Shown here piece after piece: positions 8,869 to 17,663 of a stretch of 64,000 nucleotides of DNA (positions are counted from its first letter, which is position 1; every line of letters begins with the position of its first letter). Source of the stretch: Spirulina subsalsa PCC 9445 (GTDB lineage: Bacteria > Cyanobacteriota > Cyanobacteriia > Cyanobacteriales > Spirulinaceae); assembly GCF_000314005.1 (NCBI RefSeq), contig NZ_JH980292.1, positions 730,517 to 794,516 on the forward strand, written 5' to 3'. A program made the position numbers and the translations under genes. The notes beneath the pieces are model-generated. The model had not been told where the DNA came from, did no database searches, and saw nothing but the letters and a program-made list of their open reading frames with translations.

Positions 8869-11088
8869 ATGTCCTCTCAACTCTTCCAAGAAACCCACAG
8901 CAACATCAACAACACCGGAGCAAGGCTCTTGCAATACATCCGAGAGCTACGCAACGCCCAACTTGAAGGGGACGATACCGAAGCCCTACAAAAAATTGAA
9001 CTAGGGATTCAAAAAGCCCTCACCGCCCTCCATGAACAGCGCTATCAAGTCGCCGTCATCGCCGCCATGAAAGCCGGAAAAAGTACCTTTCTGAACGCCT
9101 TGATTGGTTCAGATGTTCTTGCCAGTGAAACCGAGGCCTGCACCGTCTGCCGCACCGACGTTAAACCCATCTCCCCCAATCAAACCCCCTGTCTCCTAGA
9201 ATACCGAGAAGGCCACAGCGAACCCGTCGCCGTCGCCGAAGGAGAACCCTCCCTCATTCGTCATCAATTCCTCGAAAGAAACCATCTCATCCGTGCCACA
9301 GGCAACCGAGATCAAACCACCCGCTTTGAACTCCATCACCCCATCGCCGCCATCCAAGAATTACCCTCCCTCCAAGGCTTCACCCTCGTAGACACCCCCG
9401 GCCCGAACGAGTGGAAATCCGCCGGACTAGATAGTATTAGCCTCAAACAAACCGCCCTCGAAGCCCTGCGCAACTGCGACGTTATCCTCTTTATCTTGGA
9501 TTATTGTTCCTTCAAAGACAACACCAACTCCGAACTCCTACAAGACCTCATTCAACAACGCAGTGAATTCCTAACCCGTAATCGTGGCGTAATTTACTTC
9601 ATCCTCAACAAAATCGATCGGCAAACCGAAGAAGATCGCCCCATCGCCCACGTCGTCGATGATTTACGCCGTACCCTCAACGAATTTGGCATTCCCAACC
9701 CCATTATTTATCCCGCCAGCGCTTGGCAAGGACTCCTAGCAAAACTCATTGCTCAAGGCCTTGCCACAGAAAGCCATCTCAAAGACTTTAAACACTTCTT
9801 TAGTGCGCGCTACGCCAAAGAAACCGAAGACGGGGACTTAATGATTCCCTCCCCCAAAAAAATCGCCTCCCAAGCCCTACAAGATAGCCTCATCCCCATC
9901 ATTGAAAAATCGGTTGTCCAAGATGTGGTGAACAATTCTGGCTGGAACTTATTGCGAGATGTTTTAGCCAAACTCGACAAATCCGCCAAAGAAGTAGAAG
10001 ACATCTTGAACGCCCGGATTAGTGGCTGGAAAATTGAAATTAAACCCCTCCGGCAACGGATGGAAGAATATAAACGACTCGCTAAATCCGCCATCGTGCA
10101 AATTCGCGGCGTGAAAAAATTAGTCGAACAACAAGAACAAAAACTGGTCAACCAATTTAAACGGGAAATTGTCGAATTTGCCGAGCGCGCTAAACTCACC
10201 ATTCAGCAAGAATTTGAAATCTTTGCCCAGTACCGTTTTTCTGACTTAACCACCACTAGCACTCCCTTACAGTTAGATTTTCCCAGTAAATCTCCCCCCA
10301 CCTTTGCCGGGTTTCCCGTGCCGCAACGTTTAGGAGAATCCCTAAAAAAAGCCGTGCGTGACTTACTCGGAGATGAAGAAAACCCCTACGCCATTCGCTG
10401 TACTTCTCAAGAAGAAGTGGAGAAAATTAAACAAGATATTAACCGTTTTTGTTCAATTTTGATTAAAGATTGGTGGACGAATACTCAAGATAAACTCTCT
10501 AGAGATGGTACCTTAATCCGCCAAGAATTAGTAGCACAAATTCGCGATAATGTCCAGCAAATTTCTAATGAATTATCCCAATATTTAGGGGAAGCGTTAG
10601 AAATTACCATGAATATCAACCCTATTCAAATGTTAGTCTTTGATTTTCAAGGGATTGATACCCAAGTGCAACGGCAAACCGAGAATTATACAAGGTGGAA
10701 AAAGGAACAGAAAAAGGCGTTCTGTCGGGATTATGAAGTCGATATACAAGTAGATGATCGGCGTTCTTACTATGAGATTGATTTACGCTTAACAATGGAG
10801 GCGATTAAGCGAGAAATTGATGCTCAAACCACGGGGAGTTTAGTTGTCGTTGAACGGGTCATTAAAAAGCAAGTTTCCGAAGATTTCAGCAACGCCGAGC
10901 AACAGATTAATGATTATATTAATCGCTTTTTAATTGAATTTGATCGCCTGCTGCGGGAGCGAGAATTACGAGAAGCCCAAGTAGATGAAATTTTAGCCAC
11001 CTTAGAAGTCCAGAAGTCCTTACTCCATCAATATGTGGATGAGTTTGAGTCAATTGGGGATTCCTTGGAAATGTGGAAACCGCGTTAA
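8869..11088 (+). CDS. Bacterial dynamin-like GTPase
   Basis: Large GTPase of the dynamin superfamily, 739 residues. Visible G motifs are a P-loop AAMKAGKST (about 65-73), a conserved Thr in ETEACT (G2), DTPG (G3) and NKID (G4). The remainder is long, charged and helical, as in the stalk and tip of bacterial dynamin-like proteins, which remodel or fuse membranes. A stretch near residues 475-500 (PPTFAGFPVPQRLG) is the most hydrophobic part of the tip and could be the membrane-contacting paddle. No separate transmembrane helix is obvious. It stands alone, convergent with chlN, and no second dynamin gene (these often occur as pairs) is adjacent. Substrate membrane is unknown. Confidence 0.85.
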   Translation: MSSQLFQETHSNINNTGARLLQYIRELRNAQLEGDDTEALQKIELGIQKALTALHEQRYQVAVIAAMKAGKSTFLNALIGSDVLASETEACTVCRTDVKPISPNQTPCLLEYREGHSEPVAVAEGEPSLIRHQFLERNHLIRATGNRDQTTRFELHHPIAAIQELPSLQGFTLVDTPGPNEWKSAGLDSISLKQTALEALRNCDVILFILDYCSFKDNTNSELLQDLIQQRSEFLTRNRGVIYFILNKIDRQTEEDRPIAHVVDDLRRTLNEFGIPNPIIYPASAWQGLLAKLIAQGLATESHLKDFKHFFSARYAKETEDGDLMIPSPKKIASQALQDSLIPIIEKSVVQDVVNNSGWNLLRDVLAKLDKSAKEVEDILNARISGWKIEIKPLRQRMEEYKRLAKSAIVQIRGVKKLVEQQEQKLVNQFKREIVEFAERAKLTIQQEFEIFAQYRFSDLTTTSTPLQLDFPSKSPPTFAGFPVPQRLGESLKKAVRDLLGDEENPYAIRCTSQEEVEKIKQDINRFCSILIKDWWTNTQDKLSRDGTLIRQELVAQIRDNVQQISNELSQYLGEALEITMNINPIQMLVFDFQGIDTQVQRQTENYTRWKKEQKKAFCRDYEVDIQVDDRRSYYEIDLRLTMEAIKREIDAQTTGSLVVVERVIKKQVSEDFSNAEQQINDYINRFLIEFDRLLRERELREAQVDEILATLEVQKSLLHQYVDEFESIGDSLEMWKPR

Positions 11089-11112
11089 TCCGTAAACAGA
11101 AAAGGCGCGTCA

Positions 11113-11132
11113 GGGGAATTCATAAATTCCCC
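11113..11132. terminator. Hairpin between convergent genes
   Basis: GGGGAATT and AATTCCCC form an 8-bp stem with a 4-base loop, in the 55-base gap between the dynamin-like gene and chlN, which converge here. There is no good T-run, so it is a possible bidirectional terminator rather than a firm one. Confidence 0.45.
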
Positions 11133-11143
11133 CCACTGTAACT

Positions 11144-12730
<1,587 letters not shown>

Positions 12731-12733
12731 TCA

Positions 12734-13600
12734 CTAAACCATCATCAAATCTAATTCATCCTCCACAGTCACCGAAGCCGCTTTAGGAGGATTGAGATAA
12801 TAGTCAGAAAGTAGAGTAAATAATTCCCGATCCTGCGCCTCACTGGGAACAACCCCCTCCGGTAACGCTAAAACTTGATCAGCAATATTGAGGTAAAAAT
12901 CACAGACATAATTGAGCGAGGGATCTTGTTCCGCCATCTCAAAGAGGGTTTTCCCTTTCACCCGAGAAACACGAATATCTTCAATTAAAGGCAGCACTTC
13001 CAAAACAGGCATCGGCACCGCTTCAATGTACTTTTCAATTAAATCCCGTTTAGAGGTACGATTACCAATTAATCCCGCTAAACGGAGGGGATGGGTGCGG
13101 GCTTTTTCTCGTACAGAAGCGGCGATGCGATTGGCAGCAAAGAGGGCATCAAACCCGTTATCGGTGACAATCATGCAGTAGTCGGAATAGTTCAGAGGAG
13201 CAGCAAATCCGCCACATACTACGTCCCCTAAAACATCAAATAAAATAACATCATATTCATCAAAAGCGTTTAATTCTTTGAGCAGTTTAACGGTTTCTCC
13301 TACTACATAACCGCCACATCCTGCACCTGCCGGGGGGCCTCCTGCTTCGACACAATCCACTCCCGCATAGCCTTTATAAATTACATCTTCGGGCCAAATA
13401 TCCTCATAGTGAAAGTCTTTTTCTTGTAGGGTGTCAATGATGGTGGGAATGAGAAACCCTGTAAGGGTGAAGGTGCTGTCATGTTTGGGATCACAACCAA
13501 TCTGTAAGACTTTTTTCCCCCGTTTGGCTAGGGCAACGGAGATGTTGCAGCTTGTGGTTGATTTACCGATGCCACCTTTTCCATAAACTGAGAGTTTCAC
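12734..13600 (-). CDS. chlL: Light-independent protochlorophyllide reductase ATP-binding protein L
   Basis: NifH-like ATPase that feeds electrons to ChlN-ChlB. From a GTG at 13600 it has 288 residues, the normal ChlL length, and begins [15 protein letters not shown] with the P-loop at residues 8-15. The two Cys that hold the bridging 4Fe-4S cluster are visible in [10 protein letters not shown] and [10 protein letters not shown], and GCDPKHD is present. The frame extends to an ATG at 13672, but an AGGAG lies about 10 bases before the GTG and the family begins there. It is first in the chlL-chlN pair. The long AT-rich region upstream presumably holds its promoter. Confidence 0.95.
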   Translation of the reverse strand: MKLSVYGKGGIGKSTTSCNISVALAKRGKKVLQIGCDPKHDSTFTLTGFLIPTIIDTLQEKDFHYEDIWPEDVIYKGYAGVDCVEAGGPPAGAGCGGYVVGETVKLLKELNAFDEYDVILFDVLGDVVCGGFAAPLNYSDYCMIVTDNGFDALFAANRIAASVREKARTHPLRLAGLIGNRTSKRDLIEKYIEAVPMPVLEVLPLIEDIRVSRVKGKTLFEMAEQDPSLNYVCDFYLNIADQVLALPEGVVPSEAQDRELFTLLSDYYLNPPKAASVTVEDELDLMMV

Positions 13601-14189
13601 GTTGGTATATCTCCTAAATGATAGGTCGTTTAAAGGGTTGGGAGTTTTTCTAGTTGTTTCTCTTGATTGCATTATTGACCAAGGGAATCACTCTTGGAAA
13701 GGGGGGCAAAAAATGAATCGGGGTGATAATCGGGGTTTTTAGCTCTATTTAAGTTTAATAGAGAATCTCAGTTATTAGAAACTGTTTCAAGCTTATTTAA
13801 AGTTTTATTCTTTATTTTTTGTTTTTTATTATATTAATATAGTACAATAAAAAATAATGCCTAAAGTTGAAGCTCTATCCTCACGCTGGAACGCTATCCC
13901 AGCAAGGGGAACAGGCTTTATTGCTTTAGGGGTTTGTTCTCTTGAGAATTTTCGATTAAATCCTGAAATTGGCGGAATTTAGTCTCTGGTTTAGGGGATT
14001 GCTGAGTAGGATTAGCACAAAAAAGCCCCCCGAAAACGTTATTCTGGGAGGATTTGGGCTGATTTTCAACGGGTTTTTAGGGAGTCAAGGGGAGAGGTAA
14101 AGAATAATTACATTTTGAAAGTTCGGACAATGGGGAAGTAGGCTTTCTTGACCTGTTTAGGCTGTGTAGCTTTCTCCCACATCTGACTT
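13601..14189. other. Long noncoding region upstream of chlL
   Basis: About 590 bases. The part nearest chlL (13601-13680) is its leader. It is followed by a very AT-rich block (about 13785-13856) that suits a promoter. From 13858 a 41-codon frame beginning MPKVEALSSRWNAIPARG is open, but no family is recognised. It could be a relic of a mobile element. A hairpin at 14019-14060 is listed separately. Nothing else is clear. Confidence 0.5.
14019..14060 (-). terminator. Possible terminator after the FHA gene
   Basis: Read on the minus strand, AGCCC is complemented by GGGCT, followed at once by TTTTT. An alternative pairing is CCTCCC with GGGGGG. It lies about 130 bases past the stop of the FHA-domain gene. 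The loop is long and the stem short, so confidence is moderate to low. Confidence 0.4.
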
Positions 14190-14636
14190 TCACTCTAAGT
14201 TGGTGGGAATGTCGGGGTGATTTTCAACGGGGGTATTTCTTAAATTTAGGAGGGTATTTCGTTCCACAGAGGGATCTGGAGTTGAGGCAGAAGGCGATCG
14301 CCGATTGACCACCTTTCCTAACTTCGCGGGATCATTTGCCCCTAAACGGATGAGCAGCTTGGGCCCGGACTCTCCTAAGCGGATAATCATGCCATCCACT
14401 ACCCTAGCTTGGGTAATTGATTTTCCGTCGATATAGGTTCCGTTGGCCCCAAAGTTAATCAATTCCCACTTCGACTCAAAATTTTGTAATTCAGCGTGAC
14501 GACGGGAAACTACTGCACTATATAAAACAACGTCATTCTGGTTGCCTCGTCCTAAACGGACGACGCTTTCAGAATCAAATAGCCAACTTTGCACGGGGGT
14601 AGATTGGCTCGGATGCAGTAAAGTTAGGGTAATCAC
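14190..14636 (-). CDS. FHA-domain protein
   Basis: Protein of 148 residues with a forkhead-associated domain (about 1-100), a phosphothreonine-binding module. Visible hallmarks are RLGRGNQND (the GR motif), SRRHAEL (the SxxH motif) and NGTYIDGK (the NG motif). The C-terminal 45 residues are low in complexity and probably unstructured. It starts 77 bases after the stop of the M56 peptidase gene on the same strand and may be the third gene of that transcript. It implies Ser/Thr protein kinase signalling, but no kinase gene of that type is nearby. Confidence 0.85.
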   Translation of the reverse strand: MITLTLLHPSQSTPVQSWLFDSESVVRLGRGNQNDVVLYSAVVSRRHAELQNFESKWELINFGANGTYIDGKSITQARVVDGMIIRLGESGPKLLIRLGANDPAKLGKVVNRRSPSASTPDPSVERNTLLNLRNTPVENHPDIPTNLE

Positions 14637-14713
14637 CGCAGTTTATAACCAATTAGGTTGAGGATTGCATGAGGATTGAAACAATCGCTACACACTAGCC
14701 ATCATAGTACAAC

Positions 14714-15577
14714 TTAACAATGGAAGGGAATGACTAAAAGTGGCAAAAAAGCGGCAATTAACCAACTCCACGCCCACCAAGGGAGATGATAGGGGGGTTG
14801 GGGTTCGTGGAGTAGGGCTTCAATCCGTTCTTGTAGGCGATCGCGCAAAATCGGCCGTTGAATCGTTGCGCTAATACTGGCGGGAGTCAGGAGGGGCGCA
14901 CTAACCACCATTAACAGCGACTCAGCTAATAATAAACCATCTACCGATTGAGTCGCCCAACGATCAGCGCGTAATTCCCGTAATAAAAGCAATTCCTCCC
15001 AGAGGGCTTGAGTACTGGGCAGCCAAGGGGTGAGATGGCGTAAACAGCCTAACCAGAAAAACCAAAAGGTATCCCGATAGTAAATATGGGCTTGTTCGTG
15101 GCGTAACACGGCGTTAAGGTGTTCTGCATCTAAAGTTTTTAATAAACCTTGACTTACGACTAATTGCGGTTGCCAAAATCCCACCTGAGCGCAAAATAAG
15201 CCCTCACTGTCTAAAAGATAAGCCCGAGGGGCAGGAGGGGCGAGTTTAACCCGAGGGTAGGATTGGATGGTTTCTAGGGATTTGCCCCCTGCTAGGGCTT
15301 GTTTTAGGGGGATAGAGAAGGCAATCAGGAGGAAACCGAGAACCGCACCATAACTGAGGGGATCTGTGGGCATTCCCATCATTTTCCCTTGGGGTCCCAT
15401 ACAAAGAACTGCGATCGCCGTCATCACCAACAACAAGGGGGGCAGGGTAAAAACAATCATCGCCCCCACCCAGCGCCTAGACCAACCCGCTTTAGACCCA
15501 GAATCTGGGCAGGGGGTCCAACTGTAACGAATGGAAACAGCAACAGCGAGGACGAATAAACTCAAGAGTAAGTGCAT
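14714..15577 (-). CDS. M56-family (BlaR1-like) membrane metallopeptidase
   Basis: Integral membrane zinc peptidase, 287 residues. Hydrophobic segments lie near residues 1-17, 38-60, 75-92 and at the C-terminus. The zinc motif is HEQAH (160-164), followed by ELRADRWA, which gives the third ligand. It lacks the extracellular beta-lactam sensor domain of true BlaR1/MecR1, so the signal is different or unknown. Its ATG overlaps the stop of the BlaI-type gene (TAATG), which is strong translational coupling. In this arrangement the peptidase usually destroys or inactivates the paired BlaI-type repressor. That role is inferred from family knowledge, not shown here. Confidence 0.85.
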   Translation of the reverse strand: MHLLLSLFVLAVAVSIRYSWTPCPDSGSKAGWSRRWVGAMIVFTLPPLLLVMTAIAVLCMGPQGKMMGMPTDPLSYGAVLGFLLIAFSIPLKQALAGGKSLETIQSYPRVKLAPPAPRAYLLDSEGLFCAQVGFWQPQLVVSQGLLKTLDAEHLNAVLRHEQAHIYYRDTFWFFWLGCLRHLTPWLPSTQALWEELLLLRELRADRWATQSVDGLLLAESLLMVVSAPLLTPASISATIQRPILRDRLQERIEALLHEPQPPYHLPWWAWSWLIAAFLPLLVIPFHC

Positions 15578-16002
15578 TAGGACTCCTTCTCCTCCCGGGC
15601 TTGACGAACCGCTTGTAAACGATGGGCGATCGCCTGAATTTGCTCCAGACTCGCACTATCGAGACTATCGGCAAAAGCCGCCACAATATCCGGGTTACTC
15701 ACCGCCAGAAAACGATTAAATTGTTCATAAGCAAACAGGACTTCCGCCTCCTCCTGACTCATACGAGGCGACCAAGAAAACGCCCGTCCTCGTTTCCGAG
15801 AGGTTAACCAGCCCTTTTTCTCCAAACGTTGTAAAACCGTAGTCACAGAAGTATAGGCCAGTTCTCGGTCTGGATCCGCCAAAATCCGTTCATGAATATC
15901 TTTCACCGTAGCAGACCCCAATTGCCAGACCCAGTGTAAGATTTCCTTTTCCAACGGGCCTAGGGAGAGTTTTTGGGGACGATGATCAGGCAGAGGAGTC
16001 AT
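15577..16002 (-). CDS. BlaI/MecI-family transcriptional repressor
   Basis: Protein of 141 residues with an N-terminal winged helix (about 10-80) of the penicillinase repressor family. Typical features are LGPLEKEILHWVWQLG and TSVTTVLQRLEKKGWL. The C-terminal helices should mediate dimerisation. It is the first gene of a translationally coupled pair with the M56 peptidase and probably represses its own promoter upstream of 16002. Target genes beyond the pair are unknown. Confidence 0.9.
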   Translation of the reverse strand: MTPLPDHRPQKLSLGPLEKEILHWVWQLGSATVKDIHERILADPDRELAYTSVTTVLQRLEKKGWLTSRKRGRAFSWSPRMSQEEAEVLFAYEQFNRFLAVSNPDIVAAFADSLDSASLEQIQAIAHRLQAVRQAREEKES

Positions 16003-16028
16003 ATCAAGTTCTCAATATAGCGAATACA

Positions 16029-16143
16029 TAGGGCTTGCTGAATCAGTTGGAGAGTCGGGAATCGCCACTTGTGCAAGTTTTGGATGATCTGTTCCCCGTT
16101 CCCTTGCTGAGTCTAGCGTAGGCGTGTTATTCAGTAAGCCCTA
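16029..16143. mobile_element. MITE-like element with TAGGGCTTGCTGAAT ends
   Basis: A 115-base element bounded by TAGGGCTTGCTGAAT and its near-perfect inverse ATTCAGTAAGCCCTA. It has no coding capacity. Similar ends recur at 36191-36344, 48902-49094 and 55489-55691, and single ends occur near 42002 and 49297. The interior resembles the heptanucleotide repeats (GAGTCGGGAATCG). It lies just upstream of the BlaI-type gene. The rest of 16144-16466 shows no gene. Confidence 0.65.
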
Positions 16144-16368
16144 CCTAGATGTTATCTCCTTGGGGTATAAAAAAACATCCGCCCTTAAAGAGGTCTAAGA
16201 CTACCAAGCTAAACAGTGTTTTTAGATCATCTTCCTAAAAGCTTTGCGGTATACCGCCTCCATTCCCTTAACAGGTAGTGGTGCTATCGTTGCATTATCC
16301 GGGAACAACCGGAAAAATGTCGCGTAAATGTATCAGAGCAGCCGTTTTCTAGAAGATTCCCACCAAGA

Positions 16369-16398
16369 ACAAGGGGCGTGTAAAATCACGCCCCTTGT
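16369..16398. terminator. Strong hairpin terminator after the lipoprotein gene
   Basis: A perfect 12-bp stem, ACAAGGGGCGTG with CACGCCCCTTGT, around a 6-base loop. On the minus strand it is followed by TCTTGG and on the plus strand by TTCTTC. It lies 69 bases past the stop of the small lipoprotein gene, for which it is the likely terminator. Confidence 0.75.
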
Positions 16399-16466
16399 TT
16401 CTTCACAATTTAATTCTTCAATAGAAAAATTAAGCTGCAATCAGATAGCCTAGGATAGATCCTAAT

Positions 16467-16688
16467 CTATTCCCCTGCCTCCTCGGAGGCTTCAGTACCT
16501 GCTTCCTCGGGGGCTTCGGTGCCTGCTTCCTCGGGGGCTTCGGTGCCTTCAGGCATGGTTTCCTCAGTGGTTTCTCCGGGGGCTTCAGTCCCCTCGGGAG
16601 TAGTGGTTTCAGGCTCAGTGCCGCAGGCTGCAACCGCAAACGCTAAACCTAAAGCGAGCAATAATTTGACAAATTTGGACTGGATCAT
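16467..16688 (-). CDS. Small acidic lipoprotein with Glu/Ala/Pro/Thr repeats
   Basis: Secreted lipoprotein of 73 residues. The start is set at ATG 16688 because an AGGAG lies 7 bases upstream, although the frame opens at 16706. A basic N-terminus and hydrophobic stretch (about 8-19) end in the lipobox AVAAC, with the lipidated Cys near residue 21. The mature part is highly acidic and repetitive: EAPEEAGT recurs, encoded by tandem 24-base units at about 16480-16545. No folded domain is likely. Function is unknown. Such short acidic tails on lipoproteins occur in cyanobacteria. A strong terminator follows. Confidence 0.75.
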   Translation of the reverse strand: MIQSKFVKLLLALGLAFAVAACGTEPETTTPEGTEAPGETTEETMPEGTEAPEEAGTEAPEEAGTEASEEAGE

Positions 16689-17336
16689 GTGTTTACTCCT
16701 CATCAAGCCGGAAAATGAACTCCACCTTAGATTTTAAGGGAAGGTTAAAAAAAATTAAACTGTGGATAAAGATACAGCAAATGTAGCATTTTCTACATTT
16801 CTGTTCTCCGTCCAGATGAATGCTCCGCCACCTGCGTTCCGCGAAGTGGGGGTGTCTACAAGGATTTATCCCTTGTGACAAGTGGCATTCTTACCCTGTT
16901 GCGGGAACTTTTGCCCACATACACCTCTAAGTCGTTTCCGCTTAGAGTTGTTCAAACCACCATACACAAAAACAAAAATATGTCAAGTTTTTTGAAGCGA
17001 GTCAAGCCCTCCCAAAACGAGAAACGTTACAATCCTGCCCTAGGCTGTAAATCCTTGCATAGTCGGGAAATTAGGAGAATTCCTCAACGGGTTATTCCCG
17101 TACTAATACGGAGAGAAAACATAACTTTAATTATATTCACCAAGATTTTAAATATTTTTTTAAGATTTAAGACATTTTTGACCAAAAGGGGTGACTTCTG
17201 CTTATGTTGGATGTGGGTTAGTATTGGTGACTCATAAACCTTCGCTGCTGGCTCAAGGTCAAGCTCCATGTAGAACAGCAAAATCCCAAACAGCAAAATC
17301 CCAGCAGCCATCTTGATCTTCCGAGGGACTTTTCCT
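16689..17336. other. 650-base region without a convincing gene
   Basis: It holds the lipoprotein promoter region on the left. From about 16800 to 17110 there is moderately GC-rich sequence with short symmetries (ACAAGGATTTATCCCTTGTG at 16858-16877, CTAAGTCGTTTCCGCTTAG at 16927-16945) that recalls insertion-sequence debris. An AT-rich block follows at about 17120-17180. Frames of 120 codons (plus) and 75 codons (minus) exist here, but their composition is not protein-like and no family is recognised. Confidence 0.5.
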
Positions 17337-17621
17337 ATGAAATTTTCATCTCATCTCCTACGTTCAGTCCTACTGACAACATTTTTTAGTTTTGCCGCCC
17401 CGATTATTGTCGCTGGAATGCTCCTGATGAGCTTTTGGCTGTTCCAAATGTTGCCTTATGGTCATGATGTAGGGCAACTTTGTATTAATCAGGTTCTCAC
17501 CTTCTTAGCCGTATTTGGCAACGGTCATCCGGTAGAAGGAAGCATTACTATTGGACTCTGTTGGGGTTTTGTAGGGGCTATGTTTGATTTGTGTACGTTC
17601 TATCGCTATCAACATCTTTAG
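17337..17621 (+). CDS. Small hydrophobic membrane protein, unknown
   Basis: Protein of 94 residues from ATG 17337. The frame opens at 17313, but MKFSSHLLRS is a more natural beginning and a GAGG precedes it. Two strongly hydrophobic segments (about residues 9-36 and 50-82) predict two or three membrane passes. I do not recognise the family. It lies 42 bases before the regulator at 17664 on the same strand and may be part of the locus B transcript, possibly as a membrane partner. That is inference from position only. Confidence 0.55.
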   Translation: MKFSSHLLRSVLLTTFFSFAAPIIVAGMLLMSFWLFQMLPYGHDVGQLCINQVLTFLAVFGNGHPVEGSITIGLCWGFVGAMFDLCTFYRYQHL

Positions 17622-17663
17622 TGTGACACTACATTACTTGTCCTTATATTTCGTGATCCTATC

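Noticed and set aside
13858-13983. 41-codon frame beginning MPKVEALSSRW upstream of chlL
   Set aside because: There is no ribosome binding site or recognisable family. It is mentioned only in the region entry.
16875-17311. Open frames of 120 (plus) and 75 (minus) codons in the gap upstream of the locus B membrane protein
   Set aside because: Composition is not protein-like, no ribosome binding site or family is seen, and the area looks like repeat or insertion-sequence debris.
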